This document shows positions 1 through 8,311 of a DNA stretch of 20,651 nucleotides, piece after piece. The translations under genes were made by a program, and so were the position numbers. The notes below the pieces were generated by a model. The model was not told the DNA's origin. It ran no database searches and saw nothing but the letters and a program-made list of their open reading frames with translations. Numbering within the stretch: position 1 is the first letter of the stretch; every line of letters begins with the position of its first letter. The DNA is from Nemertoderma westbladi (lineage: Eukaryota; Xenacoelomorpha; Nemertodermatida; Nemertodermatidae), in assembly GCA_032718475.1 (NCBI GenBank), contig JAUCBJ010000467.1:1-20651 (forward strand), read 5' to 3'.

Positions 1-964
1 ACATTTGTGTCTACTGTTGACGGTGACACATAACCATTTGAAGTGTTATGCGGCGTCCTCCAGGGAGACACACTTGCACCATTCTTGTTCATAATTGTGG
101 TTGACTATGTTCTACGCATGTCCTTATGATAACTCCACCTACTGGCTCCAGAAGTCGAGGAAATCCTGTCAAGTACCTATCTGATCTAGACTTTGCTGAT
201 GACTTAGGAGTACTCTCAGAATCACTAGAGGGAGCCCAACGGCTCCTCAGCTCATTAGAACATGCTGCTTCTAGTATTGGTCTTTTTATTAACTCCAGAA
301 AGACCAAAATTTTGACAGTTAACTTTGAAAGTCCTCAGCAAGTCTCTGATCGGATGAGCATAAGCTCAAAGGATGGTATGCTTGAGCATGTGGACGACTT
401 CTGTTACCTGGGATCATGGATCCGGAAGTCAGATGAGGACCTTCGAATACGTAAGGGAAAGGCATGGGCAGCCTTGAATAGGCTCTCCAGGATTTGGAAC
501 TCCGAGAATTAATCGGAAACTTAAGGTCCGATTATTTAGAGCAGCAGTAGTTCCAGTACTTCTCTATGGGAGTCCATGCTGGGCTCTAACTGCTGAGGAC
601 ACCAAATCTCTGGATGGCACATTCACAAGAATGCTACGCCGGGTTCATTGTGTCAAGTACAATGCACACATCTCCAACCAGACACTATATAACATTGGAG
701 GTGTCTCATTGGTTCCCTCAAGCTTGACACTAGAACAAAATCGCCTCCGCTTTGCAGGACATTGCTTTTGCCGTGAGGACCATCCAGTGCATAATCTTGT
801 ACTTTGGCAACCTCATGGAGTGAATAAACATGGTGGACAGCCCATGACTTTCTTGAGACGCATCTTAAAGGACACTGGCCTTGAAGATGCGGATGATCTA
901 GCAAATGTCGGATAGGGAGTTGTGGCGGCGCAATTTTGTCGACAAGCCGGCACAGCATTCTTAA
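1..964 (+). pseudogene. RT C-terminal half of RTE-like ORF2, broken
   Basis: The frame encodes the later part of a reverse transcriptase: the QGD motif B, the FADD active site (motif C), a YLGSW segment and the thumb with LLYGSPCWAL. It then runs through the C-terminal region to a position matching the stop codon of copy B. The reading frame is broken by a TAA at about 31-33, where copy B has GAA, by the ~25-bp deletion near 129, and by the 2-bp and 5-bp losses. The 25-bp and 2-bp losses together restore the frame for part of the length. The readable pieces are 126-512 and 631-915. It is non-functional as it stands. Confidence 0.88.
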
Positions 965-993
965 AAATGCAGCTGCAATGCAGCATGCCGATC

Positions 994-1006
994 CTAGTAG
1001 TAGTAG
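994..1006 (+). repeat. TAG-repeat 3' tail of LINE copy A
   Basis: TAG repeats close the element, directly after a segment identical to the end of copy B (20233-20246). The flanking DNA of the two copies is unrelated beyond this point, which marks the 3' boundary. Such short tandem tails are known in RTE-type LINEs. Confidence 0.75.
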
Positions 1007-1076
1007 ATAAGACTAGTTCACGTCACGAAATATTTTGATTTTACAAATTTTCTCCCGTATACATAAGATAAGATCA

Positions 1077-1099
1077 CCTTAGTAGGGGGACTACTAAGG
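1077..1099. repeat. Perfect inverted repeat (9-bp stem, 5-base loop)
   Basis: CCTTAGTAG is followed by the loop GGGGA and its exact reverse complement CTACTAAGG. It lies about 70 bases after the end of LINE copy A. No function can be assigned. Confidence 0.8.
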
Positions 1100-1314
1100 A
1101 CTACCTGGCCCACTTGCCAGGGAAATTTTCAGTTTGATCCAAAGGCTTTAAATGGGCTAGACAGAGCTCACCTCAGCTTGAATCCTGTTTCCCCGCCCAC
1201 GCACTCGTTGCAATCTACCGATACCAAAACCCCGTGGATTTATTCCGACTCGCTCATTACGCTCGTTCATATGACCAACCAATCGGATTAGCAAACCGCA
1301 AAGTGCTATTCTAC

Positions 1315-1362
1315 ACACAGTATCTATGTATATGCTATACACAGTATCTATGTATATGCTAT
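1315..1362. repeat. 24-bp exact tandem duplication
   Basis: Two identical adjacent 24-base units (1315-1338 and 1339-1362), each beginning ACACAG and ending GCTAT. Identity of the two units implies a recent slippage or duplication event. Confidence 0.9.
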
Positions 1363-1431
1363 TCTACATTTATGTAATAATAATAATAAAAACATAGTTT
1401 TACACACGGGAAATATATCATATAAATAGGC

Positions 1432-1437
1432 TTTATT
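1432..1437 (-). promoter_or_regulatory. Poly(A) signal of the SF3A3 retrocopy
   Basis: AATAAA on the minus strand, 34 bases after the stop of the SF3A3-like frame. It fits a retained 3' untranslated region. No clear poly(A) tail follows. Confidence 0.5.
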
Positions 1438-1470
1438 GCACCGCAGTAACTAATGTTTGCAGATGCTATG

Positions 1471-1840
1471 CTATATCTTAGTCTCATAGAATATCATATC
1501 ATTGTACATCTTCTTGTTCATTATATTCCCTCTGGAGTCCTCGAACTCTTCCTCTTGGTCGGGATCCCATCTCTCCGCGGTTTTCTGACTCCTCCCACAG
1601 CGCCAAAGCGTCTTCTATCTGAGTGACGCTCGTGAAATGGGCGGTGTTGGGGATCCCGAGACAGCGCATCCCATAGGCGTGACTCCACTCGGCGAGGTGT
1701 CGTTGGAAGGGCTTGGGAACGCGGTAGGTCTGATTGCCGCAGATCTCGCACGAGAAGTTGAGATTCAAGCCGTGGAGTTTGTAGAGCCACTAGGGGATGG
1801 GTTTACTGTCCCACCCGAGTGGCAGGTACTTCGGGTTGTA
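1471..1840 (-). pseudogene. SF3A3: SF3A3 (splicing factor 3a subunit 3) pseudogene, C-terminal fragment
   Basis: Read on the minus strand, this encodes the last ~120 residues of the SF3a 60-kDa subunit (yeast Prp9), a U2 snRNP protein needed for prespliceosome assembly. In order it shows [19 protein letters not shown], the matrin/U1-type C2H2 finger (CEICGN, then RHLAEW and SHAYG supplying the histidines), [13 protein letters not shown] and [10 protein letters not shown]. After a frame change it ends with ERWDPD, an EEEFEDS acidic stretch and NKK, then TAG at 1473-1471. Two lesions are clear. A TAG at 1792-1790 replaces the conserved Tyr before WLYK, and a frameshift plus a short loss lies near 1575-1590, after ALALW. 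No intron interrupts it, so a 5'-truncated processed copy is likely. Similarity stops abruptly at about 1840, exactly where an unrelated plus-strand frame begins. Identification rests on recall of the animal protein; I am confident of it. Confidence 0.93.
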
Positions 1841-1841
1841 G

Positions 1842-2244
1842 GGTACCTTATTAACGGAGCTCGCTTTGTTGGAGGCTATTGACAACGTCGCGTTCCAACC
1901 AGAAATCAACACATTAAGAACCCATATCGCCGAAGGAGACTTACAATCCTTCTTCGGATTTTCTCTCGAATCTTCAAGCCGAAGCTAAGGAGAAAGAACG
2001 GCGTGAAAAGGAAGTGATAGCGTTTGAGGATGCCTATTTTACCGCCTATTGCCAACCTTACGTTCAGTCCTTAATGGAAGGGTTCCAGCCTAAACGCTAT
2101 GTCCATCCTTCCCTGCAGCACAAGGTTTTTGGCGCCAAACAGCCGTGTATCTTCAGTGAACCTGCCGAAACCACCTGCGCCATCGCTGACGTCCAGGTAT
2201 TAAAAATGCCTACACTGGAACCGCTGCTCAGTGCCAGACCATGA
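1842..2244 (+). pseudogene. N-terminal part of the unrecognised gag-like protein, frameshifted
   Basis: Two overlapping open stretches in different frames look like the beginning of the protein that continues at 2231. The first runs from 1842 to a TAA at 1986-1988 and reads like a soluble helical segment (LLEAIDNVAFQPEINTLRTH). The second is open from 1918 to a stop at 2242-2244. It contains a charged run (EAKEKERREKEV) and then an aromatic-rich part (AYFTAYCQPYVQSLMEGF). Neither has a convincing ATG start. The change from one to the next is +1, and the change into the frame at 2231 is again +1. I do not recognise the family. The left edge abuts the SF3A3 fragment, so the true start may be missing. 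Confidence 0.45.
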
Positions 2245-3742
2245 ACTCGGTTCAACTCGATTAATACACATACGCGGTCTCACTGGAGCTACGCATGTTT
2301 TTACGCGCACTTGCCGCGGTACCGATAGCGCTTTTCCCGCCTTGACTGCTTATCAAAGCCATGTGAAACACCAGCAATTTATTAAAGCGGAGGCGTATGT
2401 CAATGACACACACCGACACCCGGCCATGGGAATCGACGCTGCTTTATTACCACAACCGGTGTTAGATATTCTATTGGATGAATCCGTTTACAAACTCGGT
2501 TCAGCCATATATTGGGACTTAACGGACAACTTTCCTAATGTCCATGATATACCATATCCCTTCGTCGACTCTCAAGTTATCCTCCCTTGGGCGCAATCTC
2601 GCGGCTTCTTCCAAGTTATGTATCAATGCAATGCTAACGATACGTATAACCGAGTTGATCGTGCTTCCTCCGGTCATATCGCCTTCCAGGAGTACGGTTG
2701 GAACTTCAAGGAGACTGATCGCGAGACATATTCTCAAGTTTATGGTGACGCTTATTCGCCCTATTATTTTCAGGGACCACTCACCGCTCCCGGTGCCGTG
2801 TATAGTTTTATGAGTGTCCCCTTACGCCCCTCATTGGCGATGTACCTCATATTCGAAAACCAAGCGTTATCAGGATGGCTTGAGGACGTATGTAGCCGTA
2901 CGTTGAGAGCACACCCGTTGCTATTAGGAACCCAACTCGCCAAGCTCAATGAATTCGGTAAATTCTTGAACTTCGAGTGCTTTCGATGCTTCCTGACCTC
3001 TTTCGCCAACATCGACAGCCAGTTCCGCATAAAGTCGTTGTTTCAGCGGGAGTTATGTCATTCCGCCACGGATGAGCTTGCCAGCGGTGGCTTTGCCATA
3101 TTCCGGAACGTGTGCGTTTCAAACCTGTATCCGTCGGTAATCGAGAGACCCATCGTCAAACCTGGATTCTCGGTTGGCCAAATACAGACTGATATCGTGG
3201 ACGCCTCAGGCCAAGCGGAAGAACCAATTCATTTGGAAGCGACCTCAGTAACCACTACTGTTGTGTCCACGCCCGATAACGAGTCCGCCTTAATAGACTG
3301 GTATCACGGAACTGAGCGGCTCACCATCCGAGGTTTCCGTTACGCGTCATTCCAAAGACATATCCGTTGTGCGCACTACAGTCTTCGCACACACAAGGCC
3401 CCCATCCAACCTGGAGTTCTCTGCGAGCGTCTCGCTGACAGTAATTTTAAACTTCATTGCCCATATTGTCGTATTAGTGGTGATCACATTTTCTTCTCAT
3501 GTACAGTCTTTGCTACACAATGTGAGCGTTGTCAATTTAAAGGACACAGTAGTTCAAACTGCCCCTTTGGCCACGACATAGAAGTGGAAGATGAGACCAG
3601 TGTTGCGCCCTCCATTTGGTATCGCCACCCAAACCGCCCCCTCTGGGCCAGTACAAACCGCCGTGCGGAAGCGTTTAGCCACTACCCCGGAACCGGGATT
3701 CCGTCGACCGGCTGTCGAGTCATGCGCCACAAGACCGGCTGA
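2231..3742 (+). CDS. Unrecognised 503-codon protein with two CCHC zinc knuckles
   Basis: This is the longest uninterrupted frame outside the LINEs. The first ~400 residues are globular and rich in aromatic residues, and I do not recognise them. Near the C-terminus are two zinc-binding motifs. The first is C410-x2-C413-x5-H419-x4-C424 (a variant spacing); the second is C431-x2-C434-x4-H439-x4-C444 with a GH pair (the canonical retroviral-type knuckle). Such knuckles in this position suggest a nucleic-acid-binding gag or ORF1 protein of a retroelement, which is inference. The annotated start is a GTG, and no ATG marks a proper beginning. The frame probably continues the pieces at 1842-2244 and is itself continued in another frame at 3591-3947. 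Base composition is more G+C-rich than the flanks. No protease, RT or integrase lies next to it. An alternative is a host-domesticated gag gene. Confidence 0.6.
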   Translation: MPDHELGSTRLIHIRGLTGATHVFTRTCRGTDSAFPALTAYQSHVKHQQFIKAEAYVNDTHRHPAMGIDAALLPQPVLDILLDESVYKLGSAIYWDLTDNFPNVHDIPYPFVDSQVILPWAQSRGFFQVMYQCNANDTYNRVDRASSGHIAFQEYGWNFKETDRETYSQVYGDAYSPYYFQGPLTAPGAVYSFMSVPLRPSLAMYLIFENQALSGWLEDVCSRTLRAHPLLLGTQLAKLNEFGKFLNFECFRCFLTSFANIDSQFRIKSLFQRELCHSATDELASGGFAIFRNVCVSNLYPSVIERPIVKPGFSVGQIQTDIVDASGQAEEPIHLEATSVTTTVVSTPDNESALIDWYHGTERLTIRGFRYASFQRHIRCAHYSLRTHKAPIQPGVLCERLADSNFKLHCPYCRISGDHIFFSCTVFATQCERCQFKGHSSSNCPFGHDIEVEDETSVAPSIWYRHPNRPLWASTNRRAEAFSHYPGTGIPSTGCRVMRHKTG

Positions 3743-3947
3743 GTTCCCGTCCTTGCCCGGCACCTCTACCGGAACATATACTGATCACCCGAGTTCTCCG
3801 ACGCCTGATTCGGTAGACATAAACCCAGGCCCTGATGAGACGATTTCGAGCGACGACCTCGCGCTACCTGCGCCCCCGACACCCGCGAAAAGGAGGAAAC
3901 AACTCTTTATGCGCATTACTCCCAAGTACCCCAAACGAAAGCGATAA
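3591..3947 (+). CDS. Pro/Ser/Thr-rich basic tail, overlapping +1 frame
   Basis: This 118-codon frame overlaps the end of the 503-codon frame by 152 bases and runs on to a TAA at 3945-3947. It is rich in Pro, Thr, Ser and Arg and holds an NPGP motif at 3822-3833. It ends in a strongly basic tail (KRRK and KRKR), typical of the disordered C-terminus of a gag or ORF1 protein. It is most simply the displaced C-terminus of the same protein, reached by a +1 shift. Whether that shift is a mutation or programmed recoding cannot be seen from one copy. The internal ATG at 3591 is unlikely to be a real start. Confidence 0.45.
   Translation: MRPVLRPPFGIATQTAPSGPVQTAVRKRLATTPEPGFRRPAVESCATRPAEFPSLPGTSTGTYTDHPSSPTPDSVDINPGPDETISSDDLALPAPPTPAKRRKQLFMRITPKYPKRKR
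3807..3833 (+). other. Degenerate 2A-like motif (DSVDINPGP)
   Basis: The motif keeps the NPGP core of 2A ribosome-skipping peptides. It has Ser where the consensus has the first Asp, and Asp where it has Glu. No hydrophobic or helical stretch precedes it; the flank is Pro/Ser/Thr-rich. It may be a vestige or chance. Confidence 0.25.
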
Positions 3948-4022
3948 TATAAGATTATTTAGTTAGCCTGTCGAACTTTATAAAATCCCCGTACCTGTTC
4001 GTAAACTATTATATTTGTAAAT

Positions 4023-4028
4023 AATAAA
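4023..4028 (+). promoter_or_regulatory. Possible poly(A) signal after the gag-like frame
   Basis: AATAAA lies 75 bases after the stop at 3947, inside an abruptly AT-rich stretch. It would suit the 3' end of a transcript from the upstream frame. In AT-rich DNA this hexamer is common, so support is weak. Confidence 0.3.
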
Positions 4029-4616
4029 CAATATGTATTTTGGAAGACTGAGATTTAGTATATTAGTACCTAAAGAGATAATATTACTCATATTACGTAC
4101 TTACGTACCAGGAGAATATTAGTAAATGTGTCGAAAGGTTGTTTAATACTTACCTAGTTCCACCGGAAGTGACCTAATGGACTTATTGTTTATATGAGAA
4201 AGTTGACCTACCATAATTAGCTCCATTTGACTTACCTGGATTGTTTATTATATTTAATTGTATGTAACGAGTATTTGATGTCAACACGATTTAATTGTTG
4301 AAAGTTTATATACCTCTTTCAGTGTAAATTTTAGAAAAAACTTAATGTTATGTCATTTAACACATTGTGTTGGATGGTGTTGGGAACTTGTACGTGATTT
4401 TAGGGAACGGTTTTGCTGCCAATGCTAACTGTATACAGAAATCTTATATTTTCATTGGGTTATTATTCGGTGGTCAGTAATGGTTGACCGATGCGCCTGT
4501 AAATAGCCTCTCGTCAACAAGTCAACCCCACCGACTAGCGGTACTGGCTGTTTTTGCTGACGGGGCTCTGTCGAACAACGCGTCCCTGATAGCAGTAAAG
4601 GGGGTCTCTTTATTGA

Positions 4617-4649
4617 GGGGCAGTATTATTATTGCCGCGGAACTGCCCC
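4617..4649. repeat. Inverted repeat, 8-bp stem
   Basis: GGGGCAGT at 4617-4624 is mirrored by ACTGCCCC at 4642-4649. It is an isolated hairpin in a locally more G+C-rich patch, without an evident role. Confidence 0.6.
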
Positions 4650-5265
4650 CAACTCTTCACCTCTCCCACTCTCGCTCTCCGACGAAAATGAACATAAAAT
4701 CAACACACACCAACCCGCTACCCTACCCCGACAGCCGACACCCACCCACACCTACTATCTGAAAGATTGTACCCAATACAAAAAAACAGGATAAGTTGAA
4801 TCATACAACTAAAGCGGTAAGCTTGCAAGACGAATGCATGATTCACTGAGAATATCGGTCATAATCTCACTTCATGCAATACTGTACATATTGTACAAAA
4901 CTTTTACTAAATTTTAATTGCAATGCTAACCTATCATTTCGCCTATCATTACTCTTACATACTCATAACTCATGCATGTTAAAAATTAAGGTAAATGGTA
5001 CTGTACAAATCTGACAAATACTGGGATTGTAATTCATCTAGCATGATATAAACTAACGAACAAATTGGCAATTATTATGGCTGATATTTACTTCCTTTTC
5101 ATGTATATTATTCATGTATATTTTTCAGAAATATTTCAGATGGATTAATTTACATATTTTCAGGCCCTTTCATCACATTTTACCAAATTTTACTTTCATG
5201 GATTTTAAGTTCCATGCGGTATAAGGTTCCGCAACTTTTAGTGGCAACACTAGAGACATCTAACC

Positions 5266-5295
5266 CAGGGTAGGGTATTCCTTAAATACCCCCTG
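5266..5295. repeat. Hairpin with extended stem
   Basis: GGGTATT (5273-5279) pairs with AATACCC (5285-5291) across a 5-base loop, and outer CAGG and CCTG bases extend the stem past a bulge. Further self-complementary pieces follow up to about 5349 (GTTGGG with CCCAAC), so this may be the core of a small structured repeat. No family was recognised. Confidence 0.55.
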
Positions 5296-5329
5296 TAGGT
5301 GTTGGGCTGGGCTCCCATGGGTAAGATAC

Positions 5330-6102
5330 AGCATAGCGCACTACCCAACTAACAAATTTCCACTAAATCGTCCACTTTCTTCTCTAAAACGCTCAAACTA
5401 CCGTCCCAACTTCAGAAAAACAGAATAAAATTGGATTAGTTAGTAATAAATACTATTACTATTTAATAAAGGTTCTATACCTATAATGATAACGGACAAT
5501 ATCTCTACTACATACCCAACGAAACAATCCATCTAAGCACTTATTCCCAATTAACAGATTACAATTACATCTCACTATACCACATCAAAAATCAATGTCA
5601 CATCACCACTGCCATTTCATTACATTTATAATGATATCAACAACCCAAAGACCATTTGCTATCATCTCATTTATAAAGCGCGATTTTATTGATGGAGATA
5701 AAATTATACCCCGTTATATTGAATATTCACCAAGCATCAACCTGAAAAGAACAAACCAACAACATCTATGGGAAATTTTTTAAAACGAATAAACATGTCA
5801 ACTGTTGATTTATGACTCCAGCTAATGGACTATAAACAAACACCAGTGACTCTCGAATTACAGACCTTCCAACCACCACGCAATGCTCCCATTCCTACAC
5901 CATTAATGAAACACTCATAACCGACCTTAGAATTTTCTTCCCCTCCATTCCCCACACGGCGGGCAGCATTATTAGTCCTTCAGAATATGAGTCATCAATA
6001 TCAAATACTGTCAACCCCTACAGGCAGCAGACCAACTATCCCACTGACTTATACAAAATGAAACAATAATGACGAGAGCAATATATGAGATAGAGGTTAC
6101 AC
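5330..6102. other. Non-coding, G-poor stretch
   Basis: The plus strand has very little G and abundant A, C and T. For example, the lines starting at 5521 and 5581 each have only about 3 G in 60 bases against about 15 C. No gene is visible. The short frame at 5595-5783 is simple in composition and is not believed. Confidence 0.55.
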
Positions 6103-6411
6103 ATTTAATACTACTAACAATTAAACAACCCCCCCCCCCCCCCCCCTTATACTACTAACTGTTAATAACCCCCACCCCTCACCCTCTATCACTATGTCTA
6201 CTACTAACCATTTAATACCCCCCCCCCCCCCCTCCCAATCCTCTATCGCACTACGTCTACTACTACAGTACTAACCGCGTCAAACAACGAACCCCTCGAC
6301 CCCCCCCCCCTTCTATCACTACTACAAGTGATAGTAGTAGTACTAACCATTAAACACCCCCCCCCCCCCCCCCACACCAACTACTGTAGGTCTACTACTA
6401 ACCACTAAAGG
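6103..6411. repeat. Minisatellite with long C tracts
   Basis: About six degenerate units share CTACTAACCATTAAA followed by a run of C and then a TCTATCACTACGTC-like end. Cores lie near 6111, 6152, 6201, 6271, 6342 and 6395, giving unit lengths of about 41-71 bases. The C runs are 18 (6129-6146), 15 (6218-6232), 11 (6300-6310) and 17 (6357-6373) bases. One unit contains a perfect 8-bp stem at 6313-6334. The minus strand is therefore G-tract-rich. Exact run lengths may be affected by sequencing error in homopolymers. Confidence 0.85.
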
Positions 6412-6441
6412 GTAGTTGTGCGTGGTAGAACCGCCGTGACT

Positions 6442-6456
6442 CATCCTCAGAGGATG
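6442..6456. repeat. Near-perfect palindrome
   Basis: CATCCTC and GAGGATG flank a single A. It sits just after the C-tract array. No function is evident. Confidence 0.6.
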
Positions 6457-6563
6457 TGGTGATCGGCAGGTTGATGCCTGTAGCATTATATATATTATTC
6501 GGTTTCAGTGCATATAATATTTGTGCTTCGTATGTATTGAATAGCACATAAAATTGTTTATAT

Positions 6564-6942
6564 TGTTGCCTAACAACAGTTGTGGTATTACTGGACTCTC
6601 ATTGGTAACTACCGAAGCCGGTATTCTTGCGTCTTATTGGCTGTTCCATTTTTACCAAACATTGTTTATCTATATATAACTATTGTTAGCCTCGCTAAGC
6701 TAGGCTTGACCTTGATAACATCTCAAGTGCTTTACAACGATTCTATAAGTCAACGAACCACGTTTAGTTACAGTGGTCCGCAATATTTACCTATTCACTT
6801 GCAATTTATAACTAATCACTAGTCATCGTAACTAGTCACTTGCAATTTACCTTACTAATCATTAATTATTTGCATTTACTATTTTTGCAATATTTGTTGA
6901 TGAATATATTGGACCAGAGATCAAATCAACTCTATTTCCACA
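6564..6942 (+). repeat. Possible LTR (solo or 5' LTR of the BEL element)
   Basis: The segment starts TGTTG and ends CCACA, so it has TG...CA ends. It contains an ATTGG box near 6637 and a TATATATA near 6671. It is followed at once by a GGTGAGT splice-donor-like sequence. It lies upstream of, and in the same orientation as, the BEL/Pao coding remnants. No second copy is present in the window, no primer-binding site was recognised, and the 2-kb gap to gag is long for BEL. This is a weak proposal. Confidence 0.22.
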
Positions 6943-7630
6943 CGGTGAGTGTAAGTGCGCCTTGTCAGTAATAAGATTCGGTTCATTTAATGCGAATGTG
7001 TGAGTCCATAGTATTGTTATATTATTCCCAACTAGCAACTGTCATATATCAGCGATGCATGTGATTCGAGTAAATCGTGCGCTTATCACGCACTAGACCA
7101 ACATAGTGTCCAACCTACAATATATGTAAGTCATACGTACATTTACTAGCCAACAACACAATATAACGGAACGGTTTACACGTACTATCGCACCCCCTTT
7201 GAAGCAGTTTGTAAGTGCTGAGGCATCATACTTACGTTAACTAATTCTAGATCTCGTCAAGATATATATGTTCGCGCTTTTAGACCTTTAGCAGTTTAAC
7301 CTGCCAATTTTAATTGTCTTTTTGTATATCAATTATTTAATGTACTGAAGGTACATCAGCCGAAGCCAGCCTGTGCGCGACCATTCACCCACAGTTAAGG
7401 GAGACTGGACTCGGATGATTTGATAGTGATTGCAGTGTAGACCTACTGTATTATTCGATTGATCATTAATATATAATCTCTGACAATATATTTACTTTCG
7501 GGGAAATATTAACAGTTCCTTTAGGACGTGGCGCTTTAAGTATAAAACAGAGTTATGACTTATACTAATCACAACTGGATGGCTACTGAGTTTCGTAAAA
7601 GGCGCATTCTTTAGGTGATGCTTTATTAAC

Positions 7631-7670
7631 CTTCACACTACTTCACACGACTTCACACTACTTCACACTA
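7631..7670. repeat. 10-base unit repeated four times
   Basis: CTTCACACTA occurs four times in a row, with one two-base variant in the second unit. A degenerate fifth unit (CTGCGCACTG) follows. Confidence 0.85.
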
Positions 7671-8105
7671 CTGCGCACTGATCTGCCGACCGTCACTGAA
7701 TTTGATCATATATAAGGAGGATCGCAACTGACACATGTAGGGATTATGAAATAGCATTCAATTCACACAAAAACCACTATAATGTAAGTCGCAGTTGCTA
7801 CCGGTAAACCTGTTCCTCTAACCTTTAGTAATCAAAGAGATTGAGGGTTTTATGATTATTCATCGGTATTCTCCAAATATATGAGCAATATATACCAACA
7901 TAACACATAACACCAATTAATAACAGAATCAAATAATGCGGTGAACAGTCAGTATGTGTAGTTGAATCGCGTTGCGTAGTGCCACGGTGTGGCGATGTTT
8001 CAGTAGTTGAATCGTTAATAGTTTTACGTTCTTTTAATCGAAGCCATCTGATGTTTCTGATGTTTAGGTCAAAGTCTGAAACTTCCACAGAAGTACAGAA
8101 GAATC

Positions 8106-8128
8106 CTAAGCCGGTGTTCTCGGCTTAG
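8106..8128. repeat. Perfect hairpin, 8-bp stem
   Basis: CTAAGCCG, a 7-base loop and CGGCTTAG. It is isolated, and I do not recognise the surrounding sequence. Confidence 0.7.
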
Positions 8129-8311
8129 AAAAGATACACACTGACTGAATTGCGTGAGTTTCTGTAGGCACTGTCCAACACAAAGTGAAAATCGCTCTGA
8201 TTGGTCGAGCGAGCCGAACAAAGAACAAAGAAAAGCTCCACGCTGGCATTAAATCAGCTGACAGATTTCGTCATCTGATTTACAGTCTTTAGAGTATTAA
8301 GCGAATTGCGG

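Larger units (their letters stand above)
1..1006 (+). mobile_element. RTE-like non-LTR retrotransposon, 3' part (copy A)
   Basis: This is the 3' end of the same LINE that lies complete at 16482-20246. It aligns base for base with 19207-20246. By eye the two differ by about 22 substitutions and by three gaps in this copy: about 25 bp near 129, 2 bp near 505 and 5 bp near 909. It ends in a short TAG-repeat tail at about 994-1006, as copy B does. Its 5' part lies outside the window, so it cannot be told whether the copy is 5'-truncated. Assignment to the RTE-like group (RTE, RTE-X or Proto2) is an inference from the order endonuclease-RT, the RT wording and the microsatellite tail rather than poly(A). 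Confidence 0.9.
1007..1470. other. Non-coding spacer with hairpins and a duplication
   Basis: No convincing coding sequence is visible. A perfect 9-bp stem with a 5-base loop lies at 1077-1099, followed by a 6-bp stem at 1104-1121. A 24-bp exact tandem duplication lies at 1315-1362. The right part, from about 1420, is probably the 3' untranslated end of the SF3A3 retrocopy read on the minus strand. Confidence 0.6.
3948..5265. other. AT-rich non-coding DNA
   Basis: Stop codons are dense in all frames, and no recognisable protein or RNA gene is seen. The only feature noted is a stem-loop at 4617-4649, in which GGGGCAGT pairs with ACTGCCCC across a 17-base loop. The open frame at 4484-4762 starts at a TTG, is low in complexity and resembles nothing known. 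Confidence 0.6.
6457..8311. other. AT-rich non-coding DNA, possibly including an LTR
   Basis: No coding region is supported. A possible LTR lies at 6564-6942 and is described separately. Four copies of a 10-base unit lie at 7631-7670, and an 8-bp-stem hairpin lies at 8106-8128. The minus-strand frame 7825-8088 (87 codons, GTG start, one hydrophobic stretch) is not supported by any recognised similarity. Confidence 0.5.

Noticed and set aside
1140-1200. tRNA-derived SINE with a B-box-like GGATTCAAG on the minus strand
   Set aside because: No A box at a suitable distance, no tRNA fold and no SINE tail could be seen.
3590-3742. Programmed +1 frameshift as a firm call
   Set aside because: No convincing slippery site or downstream structure was identified, and a single copy cannot separate recoding from an indel; kept only as a hypothesis.
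3554-3763. Minus-strand frames opposite the zinc-knuckle protein
   Set aside because: They are shadows of the plus-strand coding frame, with no motifs.
4484-4762. Plus-strand frame of 92 codons
   Set aside because: It has a TTG start and a low-complexity Ser/Pro/Thr-rich product without recognised motifs, in otherwise non-coding DNA.
6103-6411. CRISPR-like array
   Set aside because: Repeats are degenerate, spacers are homopolymeric, unit length varies and the setting is eukaryotic; it is a minisatellite.
7825-8088. Minus-strand frame of 87 codons with a hydrophobic stretch
   Set aside because: It has a GTG start, AT-rich surroundings, no recognised similarity and no supporting signals; likely a chance frame.
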